Source: Mesoterricola sediminis (GTDB lineage: Bacteria > Acidobacteriota > Holophagae > Holophagales > Holophagaceae). From it: a stretch of 64,000 nt of DNA. This document shows positions 44,497-53,330 of this stretch, in pieces. The stretch is from contig NZ_AP027081.1 of assembly GCF_030295425.1 (NCBI RefSeq), positions 4,261,001 through 4,325,000 on the forward strand, given 5' to 3'. The stretch's first letter is position 1. The number at the start of each line of letters is the position of its first letter. The notes beneath the pieces are model-generated. The model had not been told where the DNA came from, did not search any database, and worked only from the letters and a program-made list of their open reading frames with translations. A program made the position numbers and the translations under genes.

Positions 44497-44985
44497 ATGA
44501 AGAAACAGTCCGGCTTCACCCTCATCGAGCTGCTCTTGGTGCTGGCCATCATCGGCATCATCAGCGCGATCGCCATCCCCGCCCTGCTCAGCCAGCGCGC
44601 CCGGGCCCGTGACAAGGCGGCCATCGAGAACCTGACCGGCGTCATCGGCGACCTGGTCGGCCAGTACGACAAGCTGAAGGAGGCCGGCAACACCACCATC
44701 AAGACCTCCCTCGAGACCTACCTGACCAACAACCACAGCAAGGACAAGAACCCCTGGAATCCCGCCAACGCGGCCTATCCCTCCACGATCACCTCCGCCG
44801 CCGGCGGCTCCGCCACCCAGTCCGCCTTCCTCGGGACCATCGGCGCCCCCAGCAACAACGGCTCCATCGCCCTGGCGATCCAGTTCCCCACCGGCACCAC
44901 CCCCGGCTTCATCGGCGGCGCCGTCAAGCTCGGCAACACCGTCAACAACAGCACCACCTTCAAGAAGGCCACGGCCATCGAGTAG
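44497..44985 (+). CDS. pilA: Type IV pilin
   Basis: Major pilin-like protein of 162 residues. The short prepilin leader is cut between G6 and F7 (GFTLIELLLVLAIIGIISAI), and Glu5 of the mature protein is present (E11 of the precursor). The globular part is small and rich in Gly, Ala, Asn and Thr, with many possible O-glycosylation residues. It has a strong ribosome site, its own sigma-54 promoter and its own terminator, so it is highly and separately expressed. Whether it forms motility or conductive pili cannot be decided. Confidence 0.93.
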   Translation: MKKQSGFTLIELLLVLAIIGIISAIAIPALLSQRARARDKAAIENLTGVIGDLVGQYDKLKEAGNTTIKTSLETYLTNNHSKDKNPWNPANAAYPSTITSAAGGSATQSAFLGTIGAPSNNGSIALAIQFPTGTTPGFIGGAVKLGNTVNNSTTFKKATAIE

Positions 44986-45010
44986 TCCCCGGCCGGTCTT
45001 GCTAGACTCG

Positions 45011-45041
45011 AAAGGAGAGGGCCCGGCCCTCTCCTTTTTTT
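45011..45041 (+). terminator. Intrinsic terminator of pilA
   Basis: A perfect 12-bp stem (45011-45022 with 45026-45037), a 3-base loop and a run of seven T residues lie 25 bases after the pilA stop codon. Confidence 0.92.
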
Positions 45042-45067
45042 GTTCCACCACGTCGAGGTGCCGCTTC

Positions 45068-47029
45068 ATGAACCTTGGAAGGGATGTCCGTCCGACCCGC
45101 CTCATCGCCGTGCTGCTCATCGGCCCCGCCTTCCTGGTGGCCCTGGTGCTGATGGCCCTCCTGCGCTTCCACCTGGCGGACGCGGGCATCAATGGCTTCC
45201 TGGCCATGTCCTTCACCCTGAAGCCCATCAAGGCGTTCGGCGTCCAGTACGGCCTCCGCATCCTGCTGCCCGTGTATGTGATGGCGGGCCTCTTCAGCTG
45301 GATCCTCGCGTACCTCCCGGGCCTGCTCACGCGGCCCGCCTGGAGCCGGGACTGGAAGGGCCGGCAGGCCTTCGCCATGGGCGCCTCCGCCCTCCTGTGG
45401 GCCCACCTCGTCCTGTGGTGGAAGGTGCCCACGGCCCTGTGGGTGCTGCCCGGCTTCCGCGCCCTCCCCTTCTGGCTCCTCTTCCCGGTGCTGGTGGCCC
45501 TGGCCCTGGCCTACCCGATCGGGTGGCTCCTGCGGCAGGCCCCCGCGACCCCCGGCCGACGGGGGCTGACCCTGGCGGGGTGGCTGGTCCTGTGGACCGC
45601 CCTCCCCCTGCTGCCGGGCTGGCTCCCCCGCCCCGCCCCCGCGGCGCGCCCGGGCGACCGGAAGTGCCAGGTCCTCATGGTCGGCCTGGACGGCCTGCGC
45701 TCCGATACCTTCCTCGAAAGCGCCGGCGGCCTCCAGGGCCTCCGGTACCGCAACGCCTACACCCCCATCCCCGCCACCCGCCTCCTCTGGCACCTCCTGT
45801 GGGGGGGCGATCCCCTCTTCTACACCATCGGCCACGTGGGGGCGACCCTCGACGAGATCCGCCAGCCCCACGGGCTCACCCTCATCCGGGACGCCTACCA
45901 GCAGGGGGAGAAGCCCCGGTTCTACATGGATGACGGGGGCACCATCAGCCTCGCCGGCCGCCACGTGGACATGGACGACGTGATCACCCCCGCCGCCGGC
46001 TGGGAGAACTTCGTGAACTCCAACCTGGCGGTGGGCTTCCCCATCTACGCGGTGTGGGAGAACTGGCTGAAGCCCTTCCCCACCACCAACCCCTGGGCGC
46101 CCCACGAGGCCGGCCTGAAGGAGGCCCTCCGCCTGGGCCGGGGGAGCGGCTGGGTGATGTTCCATTCCTGCCTCGCCCACCAGCCCATCTTCCTGGACCG
46201 CCAGGAGCTGAAGGGCGTCCATCGCTGGTGGGCCATGAGCCCGGCCGCCTTCGAGCCCCGGGCCTCCGTCCAGCAGGTCAAGCCAACGGACGTCCAGGCC
46301 CCCGACCCCCGGCGGAACCCCTTTCTCGCCTACAAGATCCGCATGAACAGCATCCTGAGGGCCTGGGAGCCCATCTGGAACGGCCTCGCCCGGGATCCGG
46401 ACTACGCCGGCGCCGCCCGGTTCCTCTTCTCCGACCACGGGGAGCGCTTCCGGACGGTGGTGGACGGCTTCCAGCTCCAGGGCAACCACGGCTACGGCCT
46501 GGACCCCTGGGAGCTCCGCTGCGCCTTCCTCGCCGCGGGCCCCGGCTTCTCGGACCGGGTCGAGCCCCAGCCCCGGGAGGCCACGATCAGCCTCCTCGCC
46601 CTGCGGATGGCCGTGGCCCACTGGCTCCGGACGAAGGAAGCCCCCACGGCGGCCATCCTGGAGCGCCAACTGCCCGTCGCCCCCGTGCGCTACCACTCCG
46701 TGGGCAGCGACGCCTTCGGCAAGGAGCCCTTCGACTTCAAGTGCGAGCCCGAGAAGGACCTCGCCGTGAACACCTACGTGGCGCCCGAGGGGATCTGGTA
46801 CCTGGAGTACACGAAGAGCGCCGAGGAGCGGGCCCATGACGCCAGCGTCGCGCGGGCCGAGGGGAGCGCCCTCACCGTCTTCCGCCCCCTGAAGGCGGGC
46901 GGGGCCATGGAGTTCGTCTACGACGGCTACGAGATGAAGAAGGCCCGGGAGGTCGACGAGGCCACGTTCCGGAAGGAGAAGGCCGCCGTCGAGGACCTCC
47001 TGAAGGCCTCGACGGAACCGAAGCCCTGA
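45068..47029 (+). CDS. Membrane protein with sulfatase/phosphoethanolamine-transferase fold
   Basis: The 653-residue protein has about five hydrophobic segments in the first 190 residues and then an alkaline-phosphatase/sulfatase-superfamily domain outside the membrane. Metal-site motifs are VLMVGLDGLRSDTF and FLFSDHGERF; the nucleophile is probably a Thr in NAYTPIPATRLLWHLLWGG. EptA-type phosphoethanolamine transferases and LtaS have this overall layout. GAGGTG lies 7 bases before the ATG. It follows pilA but behind a strong terminator, so it is at best partly co-transcribed. The substrate is unknown. Confidence 0.75.
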   Translation: MNLGRDVRPTRLIAVLLIGPAFLVALVLMALLRFHLADAGINGFLAMSFTLKPIKAFGVQYGLRILLPVYVMAGLFSWILAYLPGLLTRPAWSRDWKGRQAFAMGASALLWAHLVLWWKVPTALWVLPGFRALPFWLLFPVLVALALAYPIGWLLRQAPATPGRRGLTLAGWLVLWTALPLLPGWLPRPAPAARPGDRKCQVLMVGLDGLRSDTFLESAGGLQGLRYRNAYTPIPATRLLWHLLWGGDPLFYTIGHVGATLDEIRQPHGLTLIRDAYQQGEKPRFYMDDGGTISLAGRHVDMDDVITPAAGWENFVNSNLAVGFPIYAVWENWLKPFPTTNPWAPHEAGLKEALRLGRGSGWVMFHSCLAHQPIFLDRQELKGVHRWWAMSPAAFEPRASVQQVKPTDVQAPDPRRNPFLAYKIRMNSILRAWEPIWNGLARDPDYAGAARFLFSDHGERFRTVVDGFQLQGNHGYGLDPWELRCAFLAAGPGFSDRVEPQPREATISLLALRMAVAHWLRTKEAPTAAILERQLPVAPVRYHSVGSDAFGKEPFDFKCEPEKDLAVNTYVAPEGIWYLEYTKSAEERAHDASVARAEGSALTVFRPLKAGGAMEFVYDGYEMKKAREVDEATFRKEKAAVEDLLKASTEPKP

Positions 47030-47035
47030 GCCGGC

Positions 47036-47071
47036 CCCCGCCGCCGCCTCCCCGGGGAGGCGGCGGCGGGG
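47036..47071. terminator. Perfect 36-nt palindrome between convergent genes
   Basis: CCCCGCCGCCGCCTCC and its complement form an 18-bp self-complementary hairpin centred at 47053/47054, with no T-run on either side. It lies between the convergent membrane protein and dCMP deaminase genes, so it probably ends transcription in both directions. Confidence 0.6.
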
Positions 47072-47080
47072 ACTGCGGGC

Positions 47081-47512
47081 CTAGGCCAGGTCCAGGGCCT
47101 CCCAGCTCACCTTGAAGTGGTCCAGGATGCCCTGGCGCTCCTGGCGCTCCTGCTCGGCGATGCTGGCGTAGGGCCGGAGGAAGACCACGCGCCGGACCCC
47201 GCGCCGCACCAGAGCCCGGGTGCAGGTCAGGCAGGGCTCGTCGGTGACGTAGGCGGTGTGGATGGGGCCGTCGCAGAAGCCCAGGGCGTTCTCCTCGGCG
47301 TGGCTCGTGTGGAGGCAGCGCATGCCCTCCCCGCAGGTCTCGGGGGTGCAGTGGGGCATGCCAGGGAGGGCGCCGTTGTAGCCGCCGGAGGCGATGCCGC
47401 CGTCGGAACGGAGCAGGACGCACCCCACCTTCAGGCGGCAGCAGGTCCCCAGCCGGCTCAGCTCCAGGGCCATGCGGAGGAAGACGTCGTCCTTGAGGGC
47501 CGCGCGGCTCAT
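47081..47512 (-). CDS. dCMP deaminase family protein
   Basis: Zinc-dependent deaminase related to ComEB and dCMP deaminases that make dUMP for dTTP synthesis. The 143 residues have the zinc site His71-Ala-Glu73 (TSHAEENAL) and PCLTC (C94, C97). An extra Cys/His-rich insert (PHCTPETCGEGMRCLH) is usual in this subgroup and may bind a second zinc. It lies 10 bases after rng on the same strand. Confidence 0.9.
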   Translation of the reverse strand: MSRAALKDDVFLRMALELSRLGTCCRLKVGCVLLRSDGGIASGGYNGALPGMPHCTPETCGEGMRCLHTSHAEENALGFCDGPIHTAYVTDEPCLTCTRALVRRGVRRVVFLRPYASIAEQERQERQGILDHFKVSWEALDLA

Positions 47513-47522
47513 GGGGGGCCTC

Positions 47523-49031
47523 CTAGCGATTGGGAATCACCTCGATGTCGATGTGATGCACGGGACCGTCGTTCCGTTCCTGCCACTGCACGTGGGCGCC
47601 CAGGGCGCGCGCCAGCTGATTGACGCCCTCGCGGGTCTCGGCCTGGAGCGCGGCCCGGAGTTCCGCGTGGAGGGTGAGGCGGATCTGGGCCCCCTTCAAC
47701 CGCTCCCCCTGCCGGGCCATCTCCCGATACACGGCCAGGACCACGGTCTCGGCGCTGAGCCGCCGTCCCGATCCCTCGCAGTGGGGGCAGGCGGAGGTCA
47801 GGAGGCGCTCGAGGCTGGGTCCGGTGCGCTTGCGGGTCATCTCCACGAGGCCGAAGTCGCTGATCTCCACGGCCCGGGCGTGGTTCCGGTCGCGCTCCAG
47901 CTCCTCCTGGAGGCGTTTCATCACCGACTCCCGGTGGGCCGGGTCCATCATGTCGATGAAGTCGATGACGACGATCCCGCCCAGGTTGCGGAGCCGGAGC
48001 TGCCGGACGATCTCCGGGATGGCCTCCATGTTGGCGAGGAAGACGGTCTCCTCCAGGTCCTTCTTGCCGACGAACTTGCCGGTGTTCACGTCGACGCTGA
48101 CGAGGGCCTCGGTCTGGTTGATGACGATGCTGCCGCCGTGCTTGAGGAAGACCTTGGGCTGGCGCGCGGCCTCGATCTCCTTCTCGATGGCGAAGGCCTC
48201 GAAGATGGGCAGGTCGCTGGTGAAGTGCTTGATGCGCCCCACCCACTCGGGGTGCAGGCGGCTGACGAAGTCCACGACCTCGCGGTAGGTGTCGTCCCGG
48301 TCCACCCAGAAGCTGGCGACCTCCTCGCGGAAGAGGTCCCGCAGGACCTTCTGGAGGAGCCGGAAGTCCTTCCACACGAGGCTGGGGGCCGGGAGGCTCT
48401 GGCAGTTGGCCTGGAGGTCGCTCCACAGCTCGCGCAGGTAGGTCACGTCGCCGATCAGGTCCTCGTCCTTCTCGCCGATGGCGGCGGTGCGGACGATGAA
48501 GCCCTCGCCGGGCTGGGCATGGGCCTTGATCAGGTTCCGGAGCCGCTCGCGTTCGGCGGGATTGGTGATCTTGCGGGAGATGCCCACGTGCTCGATGCCG
48601 GGCATGAGCACCAGGAACCGCCCCGGGAAGCTGATGTGGCGGGAGAGGCGGGGCCCCTTGCTGCCGATGGGGTCCTTGACCACCTGGACGAGGATCTCCT
48701 CCCCCTCCTTCACGGGGGGCAGGGGCACCGGCGCGGGGGGCAGGTCGGAACCCTCGGCGGCCTCGTCCTCGTCGGCGGCCTCCTCCGTGGGGAGCCGGTG
48801 GGTCTCGGGCTCGTCCAGGTAGAGGAACCCGTCCTTGGCGCCCCCGATGGAGACGAAGGCGCTCTGCATGCCCTGCAGGAGCTTGGCCACCCGGCCCTTG
48901 TAGACGTCGCCCACCTGGCTCACCTGGGTGGTGCGTTCGATGAAAAGTTCGCAGAGCTGCCCGTTCTCGAGAAGCGCGATGCGCATCTCCAACGGGGTCG
49001 CATTGACCACGAGGGACCGTCGGACTTCCAT
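47523..49031 (-). CDS. rng: Ribonuclease G/E family endoribonuclease
   Basis: Single-strand-specific endoribonuclease for rRNA maturation and mRNA decay. The 502 residues start MEVRRSLVVNATPLEMRIAL; an S1 domain (VGDVYKGRVAKLLQGMQSAF) holds an acidic proline-rich insert; the catalytic metal residues lie in VSVDVNTGKFVG and IVVIDFIDM; and the zinc-link cysteines in CPHCEGSG. The length fits RNase G rather than RNase E, which has a long C-terminal scaffold. GAGG lies 8 bases before the ATG at 49031; the upstream in-frame extension is not used. Confidence 0.93.
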   Translation of the reverse strand: MEVRRSLVVNATPLEMRIALLENGQLCELFIERTTQVSQVGDVYKGRVAKLLQGMQSAFVSIGGAKDGFLYLDEPETHRLPTEEAADEDEAAEGSDLPPAPVPLPPVKEGEEILVQVVKDPIGSKGPRLSRHISFPGRFLVLMPGIEHVGISRKITNPAERERLRNLIKAHAQPGEGFIVRTAAIGEKDEDLIGDVTYLRELWSDLQANCQSLPAPSLVWKDFRLLQKVLRDLFREEVASFWVDRDDTYREVVDFVSRLHPEWVGRIKHFTSDLPIFEAFAIEKEIEAARQPKVFLKHGGSIVINQTEALVSVDVNTGKFVGKKDLEETVFLANMEAIPEIVRQLRLRNLGGIVVIDFIDMMDPAHRESVMKRLQEELERDRNHARAVEISDFGLVEMTRKRTGPSLERLLTSACPHCEGSGRRLSAETVVLAVYREMARQGERLKGAQIRLTLHAELRAALQAETREGVNQLARALGAHVQWQERNDGPVHHIDIEVIPNR

Positions 49032-49130
49032 GGCTTTTACCTCTTCAGAAGTCGGCGGAACCGCCTCGCGCGATCCCCCAGTCACTCCCGGCCGTACCAG
49101 ACCAGGGGCTGAGACTCTTTTAGCAAGTCT

Positions 49131-49515
49131 ATGCAAATATGGGAAGACCGATCAGAAAAAGTCGGTACTGGAGTTTCCGGGTTCGCCGGCGCCCTCTCGT
49201 TCCTGGGAGCGCTCCTCCTCTTTCACCCCCAGCCCCGAGAACCCCGCCGTCCTCCCGCCCTTCCACAAGGCGAGCAGCTTCGTGGTCCTGGCGCGGGATC
49301 CGGCCCGGCTCCTGGAGCCCGCCCTGCTGGGCGCCGCCCAGATGGCCTTCCTGCCCGGCGCGCGGGTCGAAGGCACGGACGCGCGCGCCCGGGAAGCCCT
49401 CAGGCGCCTGGACGCCGGAGAGGCCGCCGCCCGGGCTTTCCGGCCCTGGACGGACGACTGGAACTGCCTGTCGATCCTCGCCCTCAGCGCCCTCCGGCAG
49501 CGGGGGGACGTCTAG
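49131..49515 (+). CDS. Possible small protein gene, apparently frame-disrupted
   Basis: Between rng and panD the plus strand reads [20 protein letters not shown] then a hydrophobic [10 protein letters not shown] from ATG 49131. The frame that continues with good codon usage to the stop at 49513-49515 ([19 protein letters not shown] ... [18 protein letters not shown]) is a different one. A shift near the C-rich stretch around 49225-49245 would join them into a membrane-anchored protein of about 118 residues. No family is recognised. The stop overlaps the convergent panD stop. It may also be non-coding. Confidence 0.35.
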
Positions 49516-49895
49516 GCGTGCGCGGGGGTCCGCTCCCGGTCATGGGTGGAGACGATGCGGTTCTTGTCGTCCACGAAGACCACCCGGGGACGGCGGTCCG
49601 CCGCCTCTTCCTCGGACATCCAGCCGTAGGCGGCCAGGATCACCAGGTCGCCCGCGTTCACGTGGTGGGCGGCGGCGCCGTTGATCCCGATCTCCCCGGA
49701 GCCCTCCTGGCCGGGGATGACGTACGTGCTGATGCGCGCGCCGTTCGTCACGTCGTAGATGTCGATCTTCTCGTTCTCGAGGAAGCCCGCGGCCCGGATG
49801 AGCACGGGGTCGATGGTGATGGATCCGACGTAGTCCAGGTCGGCGCGGGTGACGACGCACCGGTGGATCTTGCCAAGAAGGAATTGACGAAGCAT
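49512..49895 (-). CDS. panD: Aspartate 1-decarboxylase
   Basis: Makes beta-alanine from aspartate for pantothenate. The 127-residue pro-enzyme contains the self-cleavage site Gly24-Ser25 in [11 protein letters not shown], where the serine becomes the pyruvoyl cofactor. [20 protein letters not shown] is the conserved second half. The ATG at 49895 has GGAGGTG upstream. panB and panC are 2.5-4.3 kb upstream on the same strand. Confidence 0.96.
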   Translation of the reverse strand: MLRQFLLGKIHRCVVTRADLDYVGSITIDPVLIRAAGFLENEKIDIYDVTNGARISTYVIPGQEGSGEIGINGAAAHHVNAGDLVILAAYGWMSEEEAADRRPRVVFVDDKNRIVSTHDRERTPAHA

Positions 49896-49920
49896 GGCAC
49901 CTCCGGTCCAGGCCCCAGGA

Positions 49921-49944
49921 TAGGGGGTCCCGGCCAACCCCCTA
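49921..49944 (-). other. Stem-loop upstream of panD
   Basis: TAGGGGGT and ACCCCCTA form a perfect 8-bp stem with an 8-base loop, 26 bases before the panD start codon. It lies between the lipoprotein stop and panD and could be a weak terminator or an mRNA structure affecting panD; no T-run follows. Confidence 0.35.
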
Positions 49945-49987
49945 GCATGGGCCTCCCTGGCCCGTTCGTCCACCCTCGATTTTTTCC

Positions 49988-50572
49988 CTACGGCTCGATG
50001 CGCGCCGACTTCACGACGGCCTCGGCGCGGGGGAGGAGGGCGGCGAAGTAGTGGACGCGGGGCGCCTGGAAGACGATGAGGTAGAGCTTCCCGCCCCGGA
50101 CGGCGCCGAAGGCCGAGCCCTTGAGGGTCACGTCGTCGGCCTTGCGGATGAGGGTGTAGTCGAAGCGGAACCCGTCGCCGCCCGCGAAGGGATGGGGCGC
50201 GAGCCGGTCGCGGCGGAAGGTGCTGCCGCCGGCGCTGAGGAAGGACTCGAAGAGCTCCGCCACGTCCTCGGCTTGCATCCCCTCCTTGAAGACCGCGGCC
50301 CCCTTGGGAACCTCGCCCCGGACCCGCACGAGGGGCTGCCCCGCGGGGACGCCGGCGAAGAACCAGAGCCGGTCGAGGGTCTCCCCGTTGACCGTCCAGC
50401 GCACGTTCCAGGTGCCCGCCTGGTGGGTGTCCAGGCGGTTCCAGCCCGCCTCGCCGCGGACCCGGAGGCCCCCTGGGAGCTCGGATTCGAGGGGCGTGAC
50501 CGCCGTCCAGACGGCGGGCTTCTGGCAGGCCGCCAGCAGCAGGAGGGTGAGCGCCGCGCCCAGCTTCTTCAT
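49988..50572 (-). CDS. Lipoprotein of unknown function
   Basis: The 194-residue protein has a lipoprotein signal ([20 protein letters not shown]; the Cys at 16 would be lipidated). The mature part looks like a beta-sandwich with no motif I recognise. Its start overlaps the M48 protease stop codon by 4 bases (ATGA), so the two are translated together and may work together in the envelope. Confidence 0.75.
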   Translation of the reverse strand: MKKLGAALTLLLLAACQKPAVWTAVTPLESELPGGLRVRGEAGWNRLDTHQAGTWNVRWTVNGETLDRLWFFAGVPAGQPLVRVRGEVPKGAAVFKEGMQAEDVAELFESFLSAGGSTFRRDRLAPHPFAGGDGFRFDYTLIRKADDVTLKGSAFGAVRGGKLYLIVFQAPRVHYFAALLPRAEAVVKSARIEP

Positions 50573-51705
50573 GGCGTCTCCTTCAGGTAGGTCTTGATCA
50601 TCTCCGCGTCCTCCGCGTCGGGGCGGAGCGCCAGGTAGCGGGCGTAGGCCGCGCGCATCTCCGGCATCCGCCCCGCCCTGCGGTGGAGCCGGCCCAGGGC
50701 GCGGTGGACCTCGGGCGGCGCGCCGGGCAGCTCGAGGGCTTCCCCGTAGGCCCTGCGGGCCCGCTCCGCGTCGCCGTCCCCATCCCGGAGGCGGCAGGCC
50801 TCCCCGAGGAAGTACCGCGCCAGGCCGTCCTGGGGGTCCTCCCCGCAGAGGCGGGTCAGCAGGGCGACGCTCTCGCCGTAGCGCCGCCGCTTGAGTTCGT
50901 CCTCCATCCAGCCCATCCGGAAAGGGGCGATGGCGGCGCGGAAGGCGGCCCGTCCAGGGTCGCGGTCCGCGCCGGCCATCCGCGCGGCGGCGGCCTCCAG
51001 CGCGCGCTGGCGCTCGGTCTCGGGCGGGTGGGTGGCGAAGAGCCGGCTCCGCTTCGCGGCGTCCCCGCCCCCCTCGGCCTTGAGCTCCTCCAGGAGGTTG
51101 GACCACACCCGGGGGGCCTCCCCTGCGGGGTACCCGGCCTCCGCCAGCCGCTCCAGGCCCTCGGCGTCGGCGGCGCGCTCGTGGTCCCGGGAGTAGGCGA
51201 AGCCCCCGGCGACGGCGCCCAGGCTCGCCAGGGGCCCCGCGATGGGCACCATGAGGGCCAGGGTCGCGAAGGCCGAGCGCGACTTGGCGTCCCGCAGCTG
51301 GTCCAGTCCGTGGCGCAGGTGGTAGTGGGCGATCTCGTGGCCGAGGATCGTGGCCAGCTGGGCCTCGTCCGCGCAGCGCAGGAGCAAGCCCGTCCAGACC
51401 TGCATCATCCCGTTGGGCGCCATGCTGGCGTTGAAGTATGGGGTGCGGAGGATGTGGACGCGCACCTCGGGGCAGAGGGGTCCCGCCAGCCGGCAGCAGA
51501 CGGCCTGGACGTAGGCCGTGAGGGCCGGATCCCGGACGAGGAGGGGGCTCTGGAGGAGCTTCGCCTCCTCCCGGTCGCACAGGGCCCGGAGCCCCCCCTC
51601 CTCGGACCCGAGGGCCGGGGCGTGCGGTTTGGCCGGCGGATCCTGGGCCGCGGCGCCCGCCCCCGCGAGGAGCGGGAGCGCGAGCAACAGGCCGGACTTC
51701 CTCAT
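50569..51705 (-). CDS. Secreted M48-family metalloprotease with TPR-like tail
   Basis: The 378-residue protein has a signal peptide ([20 protein letters not shown]), an M48 catalytic domain with zinc motif H123-E-I-A-H127 ([12 protein letters not shown]) and the third-ligand region [15 protein letters not shown], then helical TPR-like repeats ([20 protein letters not shown]). This is the BepA/LoiP type layout used for outer-membrane protein quality control. It sits between two other secreted proteins with 4-bp overlaps on each side. Confidence 0.88.
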   Translation of the reverse strand: MRKSGLLLALPLLAGAGAAAQDPPAKPHAPALGSEEGGLRALCDREEAKLLQSPLLVRDPALTAYVQAVCCRLAGPLCPEVRVHILRTPYFNASMAPNGMMQVWTGLLLRCADEAQLATILGHEIAHYHLRHGLDQLRDAKSRSAFATLALMVPIAGPLASLGAVAGGFAYSRDHERAADAEGLERLAEAGYPAGEAPRVWSNLLEELKAEGGGDAAKRSRLFATHPPETERQRALEAAAARMAGADRDPGRAAFRAAIAPFRMGWMEDELKRRRYGESVALLTRLCGEDPQDGLARYFLGEACRLRDGDGDAERARRAYGEALELPGAPPEVHRALGRLHRRAGRMPEMRAAYARYLALRPDAEDAEMIKTYLKETP

Positions 51706-52391
51706 TCGGGGAATTCCGCCAGGAGGTTGTCCAGGGTGGCCTTCGCGGCGGCGGGTTCCCGCACATCCCCGCTCATCCGCACCAGCCGGTTGAACCACAC
51801 CACCTGGCCCGTGCGGAGGTCCACCAGGTCCGCGTAGCCCACCTGGGATCCGCCGCCGACGTTCAGGCCGGCCACCGCCATCAGGGCGATGGTGGCCACC
51901 CGGCCGCCGGTGGCCGTGCTGTCCCGGAGGAAGAGGTAGAGGGCGTAGTCGGCCGGCGTGGCCTTGGCCAGGGCGGCGGCCTCCTCACCCAGCGTCCAGT
52001 CCAGCTGGCCGCGTTTGGCGGGCAGGTGCATGGGCCCGAAGTGGTGCCACCAGATGGCCTCCGCCACCGCCGCGTTGAGGTGGCCCAGTTCGGCGACCGT
52101 TTCGTCCGCCGGGCCCTCGAAGGGGATGAAGCGCAGCCCGCCGGGGCGTTCCCGCCCCCGGAGCGCCTCCAGGAGGTTCGTCCGGGCCTTCTCCGTCCAT
52201 TCGGCCTTGGGCTCCCGGACGCCGCCCGCGGTGAGGGCGTAGAGCTCCACATCCAGGGGCATGACGAGGATGGTCGCGCCGGCCTTCAGGCCGGTGACGC
52301 CCTCCGCGCGCCGCTCCTGGGCCCCGGCCCGCGTCCCCGCGAGACAGAGGAGGGCGGCCAGCATCCACGCCACGCCACGGATTGCGCCCAC
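51702..52391 (-). CDS. Secreted protein of unknown function
   Basis: The 229-residue protein starts at GTG 52391 behind GGGAGGTGG and has a signal peptide (VGAIRGVAWMLAALLCLAGT). A recurring motif ADYALYLFLRDS and GYADLVDLRTGQVVWFNRLV resembles envelope proteins that bind or sense partners, but I do not recognise a named family. The 4-base overlap with the M48 protease gene suggests a shared role. Confidence 0.65.
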   Translation of the reverse strand: MGAIRGVAWMLAALLCLAGTRAGAQERRAEGVTGLKAGATILVMPLDVELYALTAGGVREPKAEWTEKARTNLLEALRGRERPGGLRFIPFEGPADETVAELGHLNAAVAEAIWWHHFGPMHLPAKRGQLDWTLGEEAAALAKATPADYALYLFLRDSTATGGRVATIALMAVAGLNVGGGSQVGYADLVDLRTGQVVWFNRLVRMSGDVREPAAAKATLDNLLAEFPE

Positions 52392-52448
52392 GGACCACCT
52401 CCCGGATCGATCTGTACCCTGTGCCGAGTCTGGCCCATGGTACCGGGA

Positions 52449-53330
52449 TCAGGGCTCCTGGTGGCTGATGAACTGCGCGGCCTCCCCGGAGGGGGCCAGG
52501 ATCACGTTGTCGATGAGGCGGGTGCCGCCGATGACCACGGCGGCCGCGAGGGCCGCGGGCCGGGTCACGGTCCCGGCGAGGGAATCGAGGGTGGACAGGT
52601 CCACCAGGCTGCAGTACTGGATCTCGTCGGCAGCCGACATCTCGGCCCGCGCCATGGCCTCGAGGGCGGCGGCGTCGCGCTCCCCGGCCCTGAAGGCCGC
52701 CTCGGCCTTGGCGAGGCCCCGGCTCACCCCGAGGGCCCGCTCCCGGTCCGCCGGGACCAGGTAGCTGTTCCGCGAGCTCATGGCGAGGCCGTCGGCTTCG
52801 CGGACGGTGGGGGCCACGAGGATGTCCACGGGGAGGTTCAGGTCCTTCACCACGCGCCGGATGATGGCGCACTGCTGGAGGTCCTTCTGGCCGAAGAAGG
52901 CCAGGTCCGGCTGGACGAGGTTGAAGAGCTTGGCCACGACGGTGGCCACCCCGCGGAAGTGCCCGGGCCGGAAGGCCCCGCACAGGGCGTCCGCGATGGG
53001 CCCCACGGAGATGGAGGTGCTGAACCCGGTGGGGTAGATCTCGGAGGCCTCCGGCATGAACAGGATGGCGACGCCGAGGCGCAGGCACAGGTTCTGGTCC
53101 CGCTCGAGGTCCCGCGGGTAGCGGGAGAGGTCCTCGGAGGGGCCGAACTGGGTGGGGTTCACGAAGACGGAGACGACGGTCGCGTCGCAGCGGGCGGTGC
53201 TCTGGCGGATGAGGGAGGCGTGCCCCTCGTGGAGGAAGCCCATGGTGGGGACGAAGCCGATGCTCCTGTGGCTGTCCCGGAGCGCCTTGAGGGCGACCTT
53301 CAGTTCGGGGATCGTGCGGATGATGCGCAT
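52449..53330 (-). CDS. panC: Pantothenate synthetase
   Basis: Joins pantoate and beta-alanine with ATP. The 293 residues include the HxGH motif in PTMGFLHEGHASLIRQS, VVSVFVNPTQFGPSEDL, FFGQKDLQQ and the KMSKS-type loop GLAMSSRNSYL. It starts directly after the panB stop codon on the same strand. Together with panB and panD it completes the branch to pantothenate. Confidence 0.97.
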   Translation of the reverse strand: MRIIRTIPELKVALKALRDSHRSIGFVPTMGFLHEGHASLIRQSTARCDATVVSVFVNPTQFGPSEDLSRYPRDLERDQNLCLRLGVAILFMPEASEIYPTGFSTSISVGPIADALCGAFRPGHFRGVATVVAKLFNLVQPDLAFFGQKDLQQCAIIRRVVKDLNLPVDILVAPTVREADGLAMSSRNSYLVPADRERALGVSRGLAKAEAAFRAGERDAAALEAMARAEMSAADEIQYCSLVDLSTLDSLAGTVTRPAALAAAVVIGGTRLIDNVILAPSGEAAQFISHQEP

